Positions 23,912-35,982 of a stretch of 64,000 bases of DNA are shown here, one piece after another (position 1 is the first letter of the stretch; every line of letters starts with the position of its first letter). A model generated the notes under the pieces. It searched no databases, had not been told where the DNA came from, and saw only the letters and a list, made by a program, of their open reading frames with translations. Origin of the DNA: Cornus controversa (lineage: Eukaryota; Streptophyta; Magnoliopsida; Cornales; Cornaceae); contig CM048850.1 of assembly GCA_026545225.1 (NCBI GenBank), positions 868,001 through 932,000 on the forward strand. Reading direction: 5' to 3'. The translations under genes were made by a program, and so were the position numbers.

Positions 23912-25258
23912 TTTGAGTTGTTTTGATTTTAAAAGTCCCATTCCAAGAGAAATCGTGCTATACTCAGAATCATGCATTGCTTTGTGCCAAATTCGACCAT
24001 TTAGACGTCGAAAAGAAACAACGAGCATGTCGATCCCAACTTGATCCGGTTCTGTTTGAGTCATTTTATTCAATACCAGCAATTCATAGCAGATATTGTG
24101 CATAATCACAACTGTAGGATGCTTTGTGACAAATTCGACCGTCTAGACATCCAAAAGAAAGGAGCAAGTCAACAACGATTTTAAACTTGCTTTGTCTGAG
24201 TTGCTTCGACTCGAAAAGTCCCATTGCTTGACAAATTATGTTGTGCGTTGCTTTTTCCCGAATTTGACCGTCTGAAAGTCTGAAAGAAATAATGTGCACG
24301 TCAATCCGGTCTCCATCCATTTTTGTTTGATTTGTTCTTATTCGAAAAGACCCATTCCAAGAAGAAACCTTGCACGATCATAAACTGTACGGTATTTTGT
24401 GCCAGATTCTACCGTCTTGACTTACAGAAAAAATGAGCATCGCAACAAGAATTTTAAACTAGTTTCGTTTGAGTTGTTTTGATTCGAAAAGTCCCATTCC
24501 TTCAGAAATCTTACCACAATCAGTTTCGTAAGTAGCTTTTTACGAAACTCGACCGGTTTGATGTCCAAAAGAAACGACAAGCACGTTGATCAGATATTCA
24601 TCCTAGTTTTTTTGAGTAGTTATGAATCGAAGTGTGCAACTCCGTGTAGAAATCGTGTATGATGACAACCTTGTGCTGCTTTGTGCCAACTTTGATTGTC
24701 TGGACGTTTAAAAGGAATAATGAGCAAGCTATCAACGATTTTAAACTAGTTTCATTTGAGTTATTTAGATTCGAGAAGCCCCATTCCTAGAGAAATTGTG
24801 CCACAATCAGAATTGTACGTTGCTAGTTGCCAAATTAGACCGTCAAGACGTCCAAAAGAAACGACGAGCATGTCGATCCGATCTTAATCATGTTCTGTTT
24901 GAGTCTTTATGAATCAAAAAGAACAATTCCTTGAAGAAATCAAGCATGACAACAACAGTTTTAAACGAGCTTTGTTCGAGATGCTTTGATTGAAAAAGTC
25001 CCATTCCTAGAGAAATTGTGCCATAATTAAAATCGTACGTTGCTTTTTCCCAAATTCGACCGTCTGGACGTCAAAAGCAAATAATGATCGTGCCAATCCG
25101 ATCTTCATCCTATTTTGTTTAAGTCGTTCTGATTCAGAAAAAGCAATTCGTTATAGAAATGGTTCGTGATCACAACCGTATGGTGCTTTGTGCCAAAATC
25201 GACCATATGTACATCTGAAAGAAATGGGCATTGCAACAACAATTTTGAACTAGGTTCA
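23912..25258. repeat. HOR unit u18, c-like, contains the domain switch (1347 bp)
   Basis: c-like through A4 (10-bp dyad at 24522-24549; ACGTCCAAAAG left form). A5 and B5 already carry right-domain bases (AAAATCGTACG, ATCTGAAAG, GTTATAGAAATGG). Confidence 0.85.
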
Positions 25259-26603
25259 TTTGAGTGGTTTTGATTTTAAAAGTCCCATTCCAAGAGAAAT
25301 CGTGCTATACTCAGAATCAAGCATTGCTTTGTGCCAAATTCGACCGTTTAGACGTCGAAAAGAAACAACGAGCATGTCGATCCCAACTTGATCCTGTTCT
25401 GTTTGAGTCATGTTATTCAATACCAGCAATTCGTAGCAGAAATTGTGCATGATCACAACTGTAGGATGCTTTGTGACGAATTCGACCGTCTAGACATCCA
25501 AAAGAAAGGAGCAAGTCAACAACGATTTTAAACTTGCATTGTCGGAGTTGCTTCGACTCGAAAAGTCCCATTCCAGGAGAAATTATGTCGTGCGTTGCTT
25601 TTTCCCGAATTTGACCATCTGGAAGTCCGAAGAAACAATGTGCACGTCAATCCGGTCTCCATCCATTTTTGTTTGATTTGTTCTTATTCGAAAAGACCCA
25701 TTCCAAGAAGAAACCTTGCACGATCATAAACCGTGCGGTGTTTTGTGCCAGATTCTACCGTCTTGACTTGCAGAAGAAATGAGCATCGCAACAACGATTT
25801 TAAACTAGTTTCATTTGAGTTGTTTTGATTCGAAAAGTCCCATTCCTTGAGAAATCTTGCCACAATCAGTTTCGTATGTTACTTTTGCGAAACTCCACCG
25901 GTTTGATGTCCAAAAGAAATGACAAGCACGTTGATCAGATCTTCATCCTTCTTTTTTTGAGTAGTTATGAATCAAAGTGACCAACTCCGTGTAGAAATCG
26001 TGTATGATAACAACCTTGTGCTGCTTTGTGCCAACTTTGATTGTCTACACGTTTAAAAGGAACAATGAGCAAGCTATCAACGATTTAAAGTAGTTTTGTT
26101 TGAGTTATTTTGATTCGAGAAGCCCCATTCCTAGAGAAATCGTGCCACAATCAGAATTGTCCGTTGCTGGTTGCCAAATTAGACTGTCAAGACGTCCCAA
26201 AGAAACGACGAGCATGTCGATCCGATCTTCATCATGTTTTGTTTGACTTGTTATGAATCGAAAAGAACAATTCCTTGCAGAAATCAATTATGACAACAAT
26301 AGTTTTAAACTAGCTTTGTTTGAGATGCTTTGATTTAAAAAATCCCATACCTAGAGAAATTGTGCCATAATTAAAATCGTACGTTGCTTTTTTATGAATT
26401 CGACCGTCTGGACGTCAAAAGCAAACAATGATCGTGCCCAATCTGATCTTCAGCCTATTTAGTTTAAGTCATTCTGATTTAGAAAAAGCAATTCTTTATA
26501 GAAATGGTGCGTGATCACAATCGTATGGTGCTTTGTGCCAAAATCGACCATATGTACATCTGGAAGAAATGGGCATTGCAACAACAATTTTGAACTAGCT
26601 TCA
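25259..26603. repeat. HOR unit u19, first right-domain unit (1345 bp)
   Basis: Carries many private changes: one A missing in A2, one T missing in the A3 spacer, GACCAACTCC in B3, CAATTATGACAACAATAG in B4, AATCCCATACC and TTTTTATGAATTC in A5. Contains GTGCCCAATCTG, typical of units that precede a deleted unit. Confidence 0.9.
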
Positions 26604-27928
26604 TTTGAGTGGTTTTGATTTTAAAAGTCCCATTCCAAGAGAAAGCATTGATTTGTGCCAAATTCGACCGTTTAGACGTCGAAAAGAAACAACGAGCATG
26701 TCGATCCCAACTTGATCCTATTCTGTTTGAGTCATTTTATTCAATACCAGCAATTCGTAGCAGAAATTGTGCATGATCACAACTGTAAGATGCTTTGTGA
26801 CGAATTCGACCGTCTAGACATCCAAAAGAAAGTAGCAAGTCAACAACAATTTTAAACTTGCTTTGTTTGAGTTGCTTCGACTCGAAAAGTCCCATTCCAG
26901 GAGAAATTATGTCGTGCGTTGCTTTTTCCCAAATTCGACCGTCTGGAAGTCCGAAAGAAACAATGTGCACGTCAATCCGGTCTCCATCCATTTTTGTTTG
27001 ATTTGTTCTTATTCGAAAAGACCCATTCCAAGAAGAAACCTTGCACGATCATAAACCGTGCGGTGTTTTGTGCAAGATTCTACCATCTTGACTTGCAGAA
27101 GAAATGAGCATCGCAACAACGATTTTAAACTAGTTTCGTTTGAGTTGTTTTGATTCGAAAAGTCCCATTCCTTAAGAAATCTTGCCACAATCAGTTTCGT
27201 ATGTTGCTTTTTGCGAAACTCCACCAGTTTGATGTCCAAAAGAAATGACAAGCACGTTGATCAGATCTTCATCCTACTTTTTTTGAGTTGTTATGAATCA
27301 AAGTGAGCAACTCCGTGTAGAAATCGTGTATGATAACAACCTTGTGCTGCTTTGTGCCAACTTTGATTGTCTGCACGTTTAAAAGGAACAATGAGCAAGC
27401 TATCAACGATTTAAAGTAGTTTTGTTTGAGTTATTTTGATTCGAGAAGCCCCATTCCTAGAGAAATCGTGCCACAATCAGAATTGTCCGTTGCTGGTTGC
27501 CAAATTAGACTGTCAAGACGTCCCAAAGAAACGACGAGCATGTCGATCCGATCTTCATCATGTTTTGTTTGAGTTGTTATGAATCGAAAAGAACAATTCC
27601 TTGCAGAAATCAAGCATGACAACAACAGTTTTAAACTAGCTTAGTTTGAGATGCTTTGATTTAAAAAGTCCCATTCCTAGACAAATTGTGCCATAATTAA
27701 AATCGTACGTTGCTTTTTCCCGAATTCGACCGTCTGGACGTCAAAAGCAAACAATGATCGTGCCAATCCGATCTTCATCCTATTTTGTTTAAGTCGTTCT
27801 GATTCAGAAAGAGCAATTCTTTATAGAAATGGTGCGTGATCACAACTGTATGGGGCTTTGTGCCAAAATCGACCATATGTACATCTGAAAGAAATGGGCA
27901 GTGCAACAACAATTTTGAACTAGCTCCA
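26604..27928. repeat. HOR unit u20, 21-bp deletion (1325 bp)
   Basis: Deletion junction after 26644. Linked substitution GCATTGATTTG (GCATTGCTTTG elsewhere). A5 reads CCTAGACAAATTG. Confidence 0.9.
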
Positions 27929-29273
27929 TTTGAGTGGTTTTGATTTTAAAAGTCCCATTCCAAGAGAAATCGTGCTATACTCAGAATCAAGCATTGCTTT
28001 GTGCCAAATTCGACCGTTTAGATGTCGAAAAGAAACAACTAGCATGTCGATTCCAACTTGATCCTGTTCTGTTTGAGTCATTTTATTCAATACCAGCAAT
28101 TCGTAGCAAAAATTGTGCATGATCACAACTGTAGGATGCTTTGTGACGAATTTGACCGTCTAGACATCCAAAAGAAAGGAGCAAGTCAACAACGATTTTA
28201 AACTTGCATTGTCTGAGTTGCTTCGACTCGGAAAGTCCCATTCCAGGAGAAATTATGTCGTGCATTGCTTTTTCCCGAATTTGACCGTCTGGAAGTCCGA
28301 AAGAAACAATGTGCACGTCAATCCGGTCTCCATCCATTTTTGTTTGATTTGTTCTTATTCGAAAAGACCCATTCCAAGAAGAAACCTTGCACGATCATAA
28401 ACCGTGCGGTGTTTTGTGCCAGATTCTGCCGTCTTGACTTGCAGAAGAAATGAGCATCGCAACAACGATTGTAAACTAGTTTCGTTTGAGTTGTTTTGAT
28501 TCGAAAAGTCCGATTCCTTGAGAAATCTTGCCACAATCAGTTTCGTATGTTGCTTTTTGCGAAACTCCACCGTTTGATGTCCAAAAGAAATGACAAGCAC
28601 GTTGATCAGATCTTCATCCTACTTTTTTTGAGTAGTTTTGAATCGAAGTGAGCAACTCCATGTAGAAATCGTGTATGATAACAACCTTGTGCTGCTTTGT
28701 GCCAACTTTGATTGTCTGGACGTTTAAAAGGAACAATGAGCAATCTATCAACGATTTAAAGTAGTTTTGTTTGAGTTATTTTGATTCGAGAAGCCCCATT
28801 CCTAGAGAAATCGTGCCACAATCAGAATTGTCCGTTGCTGGTTGCCAAATTAGACTGTCAAGACGTCCCAAAGAAACGACGAGCATGTCGATCCGATCTT
28901 CATCATGTTTAGTTTGAGTTGTTATGAATCGAAAAGAACAATTCCATGCAAAAATCAAGCATGACAATAACAGTTTTAAACTAGATTTGTTTGAGATGCT
29001 TTGATTTAAAAAGTCCCATTCCTAGACAAATTGTGCCATAATTAAAATCGTACGTTGCTTTTTCCCGAATTCGACCGTCTGGACGTCAAAAGCAAACAAT
29101 GATCGTGCCAATCCGATCTTCATCCTATTTTGTTTAAGTCGTTCTGATTCAGAAAAAGCAATTCGTTATAGAAATGGTTCGTGATCACAACCGTATGGTG
29201 CTTTGTGCCAAAATCGACCATATGTACATCTGAAAGAAATGGGCATTGCAACAACAATTTTGAACTAGCTTCA
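27929..29273. repeat. HOR unit u21 (1345 bp)
   Basis: One base shorter in A3 (CACCGTTTGATG). Private pair with u26: GAGTAGTTTTGAATCG, GCAATCTATC, TTCCATGCAAAAATC, ACTAGATTTG. B2 to B3 carries a-type bases (ATTGTAAAC, CTCCATGTAG). Confidence 0.9.
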
Positions 29274-30620
29274 TTTGAGTGGTTTTGATTTTAAAAGTCC
29301 CATTCCAAGAGAAATCGTGCTATACTCAGAATCAAGCATTGCGTTGTGCCAAATTCGACCGTTTAGACGTCGAAAAGAAACAACGAGCATGTCGATCCCA
29401 ACTTGATCCTGTTCTGTTTGAGTCATTTTATTCAATACCAGCAATTCGTAGCAAAAATTGTGCATGATCACAACTGTAGGATGCTTTGTGACGAATTTGA
29501 CCGTCTAGACATCCAAAAGAAAGGAGCAAGTCAACAACGATTTTAAACTTGCATTGTCTGAGTTGCTTCGACTCGAAAAGTCCCATTCCAGGAGAAATTA
29601 TGTCGTGCGTTGCTTTTTCCCGAATTTGACCGTCTGGAAGTCCGAAAGAAACAATGTGCACGTCAATCCGGTCTCCATCCATTTTTGTTTGATTTGTTCT
29701 TATTCGAAAAGACCCATTCCAAGAAGAAACCTTGCACGATCATAAACCGTGCGGTGTTTTGTGCCAGATTCTACCGTCTTGACTTGCAGAAGAAATGAGC
29801 ATCGCAACAACGATTTTAAACTAGTTTCATTTGAGTTGTTTTGATTCGAAAATTCCCATTCCTTGAGAAATCTTGCCACAATCAGTTTCGTATGTTACTT
29901 TTTGCGAAACTCCACCGGTTTGATGTCCAAAAGAAATGACAAGCACGTTGATCAGATCTTCATCCTTCTTTTTTTGAGTAGTTATGAATCAAAGTGAGCA
30001 ACTCCGTGTAGAAATCGTGTATGATAACAACCTTGTGCTGCTTTGTGCCAACTTTGATTGTCTGGACGTTTAAAAGGAACAATGAGCAAGCTATCAACGA
30101 TTTAAAGTAGTTTTGTTTGAGTTATTTTGATTCGAGAAGCCCCATTCCTAGAGAAATCGTGCCACAATCAGAATTGTCCGTTGCTGGTTGCCAAATTAGA
30201 CTGTCAAGACGTCCCAAAGAAACGACGAACATGTCGATCCGATCTTCATCATGTTTAGTTTGAGTTGTTATGAATCGAAAAGAACAATTCCTTGCAGAAA
30301 TCAAGAATGACAACAACAGTTTTAAACTAGCTTTGTTTGAGATGCTTTGATTTAAAAAGTCCCATTCCTAGAGAAATTGTGCCATAATTAAAATCGTACG
30401 TTGCTTTTTCCCGAATTCGACCGTCTGGACGTCAAAAGAAAACAATGATCGTGCCCAATCTGATCTTCAGCCTATTTTGTTTAAGTCATTTTGATTTAGA
30501 AAAAGCAACTCTTTATAGAAATGGTGCGTGATCACAACCGTATGGTGCTTTGTGCCAAAATCGACCATATGTACATCTGAAAGAAATGGGCATTGCAACA
30601 ACAATTTTGAACTAGCTTCA
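29274..30620. repeat. HOR unit u22 (1347 bp)
   Basis: Private GCATTGCGTTGTGCC in A1 and GACGAACATG in A4; extra C in A5 (GTGCCCAATCTG). Confidence 0.9.
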
Positions 30621-31945
30621 TTTGAGTGGTTTTGATTTTAAAAGTCCCATTCCAAGAGAAAGCATTGATTTGTGCCAAATTCGACCGTTTAGACGTCGAA
30701 AAGAAACAACGAGCATGTCGATCCCAACTTGATCCTATTCTGTTTGAGTCATTTTATTCAATACCAGCAATTCGTAGCAGAAATTGTGCATGATCACAAC
30801 TGTAAGATGCTTTGTGACGAATTCGACCGTCTAGACATCCAAAAGAAAGTAGCAAGTCAACAACGATTTTAAACTTGCTTTGTCTGAGTTGCTTCGACTC
30901 GAAAACTCCCATTCCAGGAGAAATTATGTCGTGCGTTTCTTTTTCCCGAATTCGACCGTCTGGAAGTCTGAAGGAAACAATGTGCACGTCAATCCGGTCT
31001 CCATCCATTTTTGTTTGATTTGTTCTTATTAGAAAAGACCCATTCCAAGAAGAAACCTTGCACGATCATAAACCGTGCGGTGTTTTGTGCCAGATTCTAC
31101 CATCTTGACTTGCAGAAGAAATGAGTATCGCAACAACGATTTTAAACTAGTTTCGTTTGAGTTGTTTTGATTCGAAAAGTCCGATTCCTTGAGAAATCTT
31201 GCCACAATCAGTTTCGTATGTTGCTTTTTGCGAAACTCCACCAGTTTGATGTCCAAAAGAAATGACAAGCACGTTGATCAGATCTTCATCCTACTTTTTT
31301 TGAGTAGTTATGAATCAAAGTGAGCAACTCCGTGTAGAAATCGTGTATGATAACAACCTTGTGCTGCTTTGTGCCAACTTTGATTGTCTGCACGTTTAAA
31401 AGGAACAATGAGCAAGCTATCAACGATTTAAAGTAGTTTTGTTTGAGTTATTTTGATTCGAGAAGCCCCATTCCTAGAGAAATCGTGCCACAATCAGAAT
31501 TGTCCGTTGCTGGTTGCCAAATTAGACTGTCAAGACGTCCCAAAGAAACGACGAGCATGTCGATCCGATCTTCATCATGTTTTGTTTGAGTTGTTATGAA
31601 TCGAAAAGAACAATTCCTTGCAGAAATCAAGCATGACAACAACAGTTTTAAACTAGCTTAGTTTGAGATGCTTTGATTTAAAAAGTCCCATTCCTAGACA
31701 AATTGTGCCATAATTAAAATCGTACGTTGCTTTTTCCCGAATTCGACCGTCTGGACGTCAAAAGCAAACAATGATCGTGCCAATCCGATCTTCATCCTAT
31801 TTTGTTTAAGTCGTTCTGATTCAGAAAAAGCAATTCTTTATAGAAATGGTGCGTGATCACAACCGTATGGGGCTTTGTGCCAAAATCGACCATATGTACA
31901 TCTAAAAGAAATGGGCAGTGCAACAACAATTTTGAACTAGGTTCA
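30621..31945. repeat. HOR unit u23, 21-bp deletion (1325 bp)
   Basis: Junction after 30661 with the linked GATTTG. A2 has CGTTTCTTTTTCCCG and AAAACTCCCATTCC, shared later with u33, u36, u39 and u44. Private TTATTAGAAAAG in B2. Confidence 0.9.
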
Positions 31946-33291
31946 TTTGAGTGGTTTTGATTTTAAAAGTCCCATTCCAAGAGAAATCGTGTTATACTCA
32001 GAATCAAGCATTGCTTTGTGCCAAATTCGACCGTTTAGACGTCGAAAAGAAACAACGAGCATGTCGATCCCAACTTGATCCTGTTCTGTTTGAGTCATGT
32101 TATTCAATACCAGCAATTCGTAGCAGAAATTGTGCATGATCACAACTGTAGGATGCTTTGTGACGAATACGACCGTCTAGACATCCAAAAGAAAGGAGCA
32201 AGTCAACAACGATTTTAAACTTGCATTGTCTGAGTTGCTTCGACTCGAAAAGTCCCATTCCAGGAGAAATTATGTCGTGCGTTGCTTTTTCCCGAATTTG
32301 ACCGTCTGGAAGTCCGAAAGAAACAATGTGCACGTCAATCCGGTCTCCATCCATTTTTGTTTGATTTGTTCTTATTCGAAAAGACCCATTCCAAGAAGAA
32401 ACCTAGCACGATCATAAACCGTGCGGTGTTTTGTGCCAGATTCTACCGTCCTGACTTGCAGAAGAAATGAGCATCGCAACAACGATTTTAAACTAGTTTC
32501 GTTTGAGTTGTTTTGATTCGAAAAGTCCCATTCCTTGAGAAATCTTGCCACAATCAGTTTCGTATGTTACTTTTTGCGAAACTCCACCGGTTTGATGTCC
32601 AAAAGAAATGACAAGCACGTTGATCAGATCTTCATCCTTCTTTTTTTGAGTAGTTATGAATCAAAGTGAGCAACTCCGTGTAGAAATCGTGTATGATAAC
32701 AACCTTGTGCTGCTTTGTGCCAACTTTGATTGTCTGGACGTTTAAAAGGAACAATGAGCAAGCTATCAACGATTTAAAGTAGTTTTGTTTGAGTTATTTT
32801 GATTCGAGAAGCCCCATTCCTAGAGAAATCGTGCCACAATCAGAATTGTCCGTTGCTGGTTGCCAAATTAGACTGTCAAGACGTCCCAAAGAAACGACGA
32901 GCATGTCGATCCGATCTTCATCATGTTTAGTTTGAGTTGTTATGAATCGAAAAGAACAATTCCTTGCAGAAATCAAGAATGACAACAACAGTTTTAAACT
33001 AGCTTTGTTTGAGATGCTTTGATTTAAAAAGTCCCATTCCTAGATAAATTGTGCCATAATTAAAATCGTACGTTGCTTTTTCCTGAATTCGACCGTCTGG
33101 ACGTCAAAAGCAAACAATGATCGTGCCAATCCGATCTTCATCCTATTTTGTTTAAGTCGTTCTGATTCAGAAAAAGCAATTCGTTATAGAAATGGTTCGT
33201 GATCACAACCGTATGGTGCTTTGTGCCAAAATCGACCATATGTACATCTGAAAGAAATGGGCATTGCAACAACAATTTTGAACTAGGTTCA
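31946..33291. repeat. HOR unit u24 (1346 bp)
   Basis: Private GTGTTATACTC in A1. B2 combines CCTAGCACG with CCGTCCTGAC, the same combination as u30. A5 has CCTAGATAAATTG. Confidence 0.9.
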
Positions 33292-34637
33292 TTTGAGTGG
33301 TTTTGATTTTAAAAGTCCCATTCCAAGAGAAATCGTGCTATACTCAGAATAAAGCATTGCTTTGTGCCAAATTCGACCATTTAGACGTCGAAAAAAAACA
33401 ACGAGCATGTCGATCCCAACTTGATTCTGTTCTGTTTGAGTCATGTTATTCTATACCAGCAATTCGTAGCAGAAATTGTGCATGATCACAACTGTAGGAT
33501 GCTTTGTGACGAATTCGACCGTCTAGATATCCAAAAGAAAGGAGCAAGTCAACAACGATTTTAAACTTGCATTGTCTGAGTTGCTTCGACTCGAAAAGTG
33601 CCATTCCAGGAGAAATTATGTCGTGCGTTGCTTTTTCCCGAATTTGACCGTCTGGAAGTCCGAAAGAAACAATGTGCACGTCAATCCGGTCTCCATCCAT
33701 TTTTGTTTGATTTGTTCTTATTCGAAAAGACCCATTCCAAGAAGAAACCTAGCACGATCATAAACCGTGCGGTGTTTTGTGCCAGATTCTACCGTCTTGA
33801 CTTGCAGAAGAAATGAGCATCGCAACAACGATTTTAAACTAGTTTCGTTTGAGTTGTTTTGATTCGAAAATTCACATTCCTTGAGAAATCTTGCCACAAT
33901 CAGTTTCGTATGTTACTTATTGCGAAACTCCACCGGTTTGATGTCCAAAAGAAATGACAAGCACGTTGATCAGATCTTCATCCTTCTTTTTTTGAGTAGT
34001 TATGAATCAAAGTGAGCAACTCCGTGTAGAAATCGTGTATGATAACAACCTTGTGCTGCTTTGTGCCAACTTTGATTGTCTGCACGTTTAAAAGGAACAA
34101 TGAGCAAGCTATCAACGATTTAAAGTAGTTTTGTTTGAGTTATTTTGATTCGAGAAGCCCCATTCCTAGAGAAATCATGCCACAATCAGAATTGTCCGTT
34201 GCTGGTTGCCAAATTAGACTGTCAAGACGTCCCAAAGAAACGACGAGCATGTCGATCCGATCTTCATCATGTTTTGTTTGAGTTGTTATGAATCGAAAAG
34301 AACAATTCCTTGCAGAAATCAAGCATGACAACAACAGTTTTAAACTAGCTTAGTTTGAGATGCTTTGATTTAAAAAGTCCCATTCCTAGACAAATTGTGC
34401 CATAATTAAAATCGTACGTTGCTTTTTCCCGAATTCGACCGTCTGGACGTCAAAAGCAAACAATGATCGTGCCAATCCGATCTTCATCCTATTTTGTTTA
34501 AGTCGTTCTGATTCAGAAAAAGCAATTCGTTATAGAAATGGTTCGTGATCACAACCGTATGGTGCTTTGTGCCAAAATCGACCATATGTACATCTGAAAG
34601 AAATGGGCATTGCAACAACAATTTTGAACTAGGTTCA
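33292..34637. repeat. HOR unit u25 (1346 bp)
   Basis: Run of eight A near 33391, TTCTATACC, GATATCCAAAAG, AAAGTGCCATTCC and AAAATTCACATTCC: the haplotype later seen in u28, u31 and u43. Private CAGAATAAAGC and TTACTTATTG. Confidence 0.9.
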
Positions 34638-35982
34638 TTTGAGTGGTTTTGATTTTAAAAGTCCCATTCCAAGAGAAATCGTGCTATACTCAGAATCAAG
34701 CATTGCTTTGTGCCAAATTCGACCGTTTAGACGTCGAAAAGAAACAACGAGCATGTCGATCCCAACTTGATCCTGTTCTGTTTGAGTCATGTTATTCAAT
34801 ACCAGCAATTCGTAGCAGAAATTGTGCATGATCACAACTGTAGGATGCTTTGTGACGAATACGACCGTCTAGACATCCAAAAGAAAGGAGCAAGTCAACA
34901 ACGATTTTAAACTTGCATTGTCTGAGTTGCTTCGACTCGGAAAGTCCCATTCCAGGAGAAATTATGTCGTGCATTGCTTTTTCCCGAATTTGACCGTCTG
35001 GAAGTCCGAAAGAAACAATGTGCACGTCAATCCGGTCTCCATCCATTTTTGTTTGATTTGTTCTTATTCGAAAAGACCCATTCCAAGAAGAAACCTTGCA
35101 CGATCATAAACCGTGCGGTGTTTTGTGCCAGATTCTGCCGTCTTGACTTGCAGAAGAAATGAGCATCGCAACAACGATTGTAAACTAGTTTCGTTTGAGT
35201 TGTTTTGATTCGAAAAGTCCGATTCCTTGAGAAATCTTGCCACAATCAGTTTCGTATGTTGCTTTTTGCGAAACTCCACCGTTTGATGTCCAAAAGAAAT
35301 GACAAGCACGTTGATCAGATCTTCATCCTACTTTTTTTGAGTAGTTTTGAATCGAAGTGAGCAACTCCATGTAGAAATCGTGTATGATAACAACCTTGTG
35401 CTGCTTTGTGCCAACTTTGATTGTCTGGACGTTTAAAAGGAACAATGAGCAATCTATCAACGATTTAAAGTAGTTTTGTTTGAGTTATTTTGATTCGAGA
35501 AGCCCCATTCCTAGAGAAATCGTGCCACAATCAGAATTGTCCGTTGCTGGTTGCCAAATTAGACTGTCAAGACGTCCCAAAGAAACGACGAGCATGTCGA
35601 TCCGATCTTCATCATGTTTAGTTTGAGTTGTTATGAATCGAAAAGAACAATTCCATGCAAAAATCAAGCATGACAATAACAGTTTTAAACTAGATTTGTT
35701 TGAGATGCTTTGATTTAAAAAGTCCCATTCCTAGACAAATTGTGCCATAATTAAAATCGTACGTTGCTTTTTCCCGAATTCGACCGTCTGGACGTCAAAA
35801 GCAAACAATGATCGTGCCAATCCGATCTTCATCCTATTTTGTTTAAGTCGTTCTGATTTTGAAAAAGCAATTCGTTATAGAAATGGTTCGTGATCACAAC
35901 CGTATGGTGCTTTGTGCCAAAATCGACCATATATACATCTGAAAGAAATGGGCATTGCAACAACAATTTTGAACTAGCTTCA
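34638..35982. repeat. HOR unit u26 (1345 bp)
   Basis: From A2 to B4 a near copy of u21 (6709 bp upstream), including the single-base loss in A3. A1 instead resembles u24. B5 has GATTTTGAAAAAG, shared with u28. Confidence 0.9.

Larger units (their letters stand above)
1..25020. repeat. Left HOR domain (types a, b, c and b/a hybrid)
   Basis: Units here share bases that differ from the right domain: A1 begins TTTGAGTTGT or TTTGAGTTAT, A1 carries CATGCATTGC, A4 carries ACGTCCAAAAG, A5 carries AAAACCGTACG and B5 carries ACATCCGAAAG. Unit types recur in a fixed order, giving super-periods of 4040 bp (three units) and 5386 bp (four units). The right-hand limit lies inside unit u18, between its A4 and A5 monomers. 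Confidence 0.85.
21219..25258. repeat. Degenerating three-unit cycle at the domain edge, 4040 bp
   Basis: Unit u16 is type a with extra changes in A4 and B4. Units u17 and u18 are both mostly c-like from A2 onward, and both share CTTACCAC (CTTGCCAC elsewhere), which suggests a local duplication of one c-like unit. The right-domain sequence begins inside u18. Confidence 0.8.
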
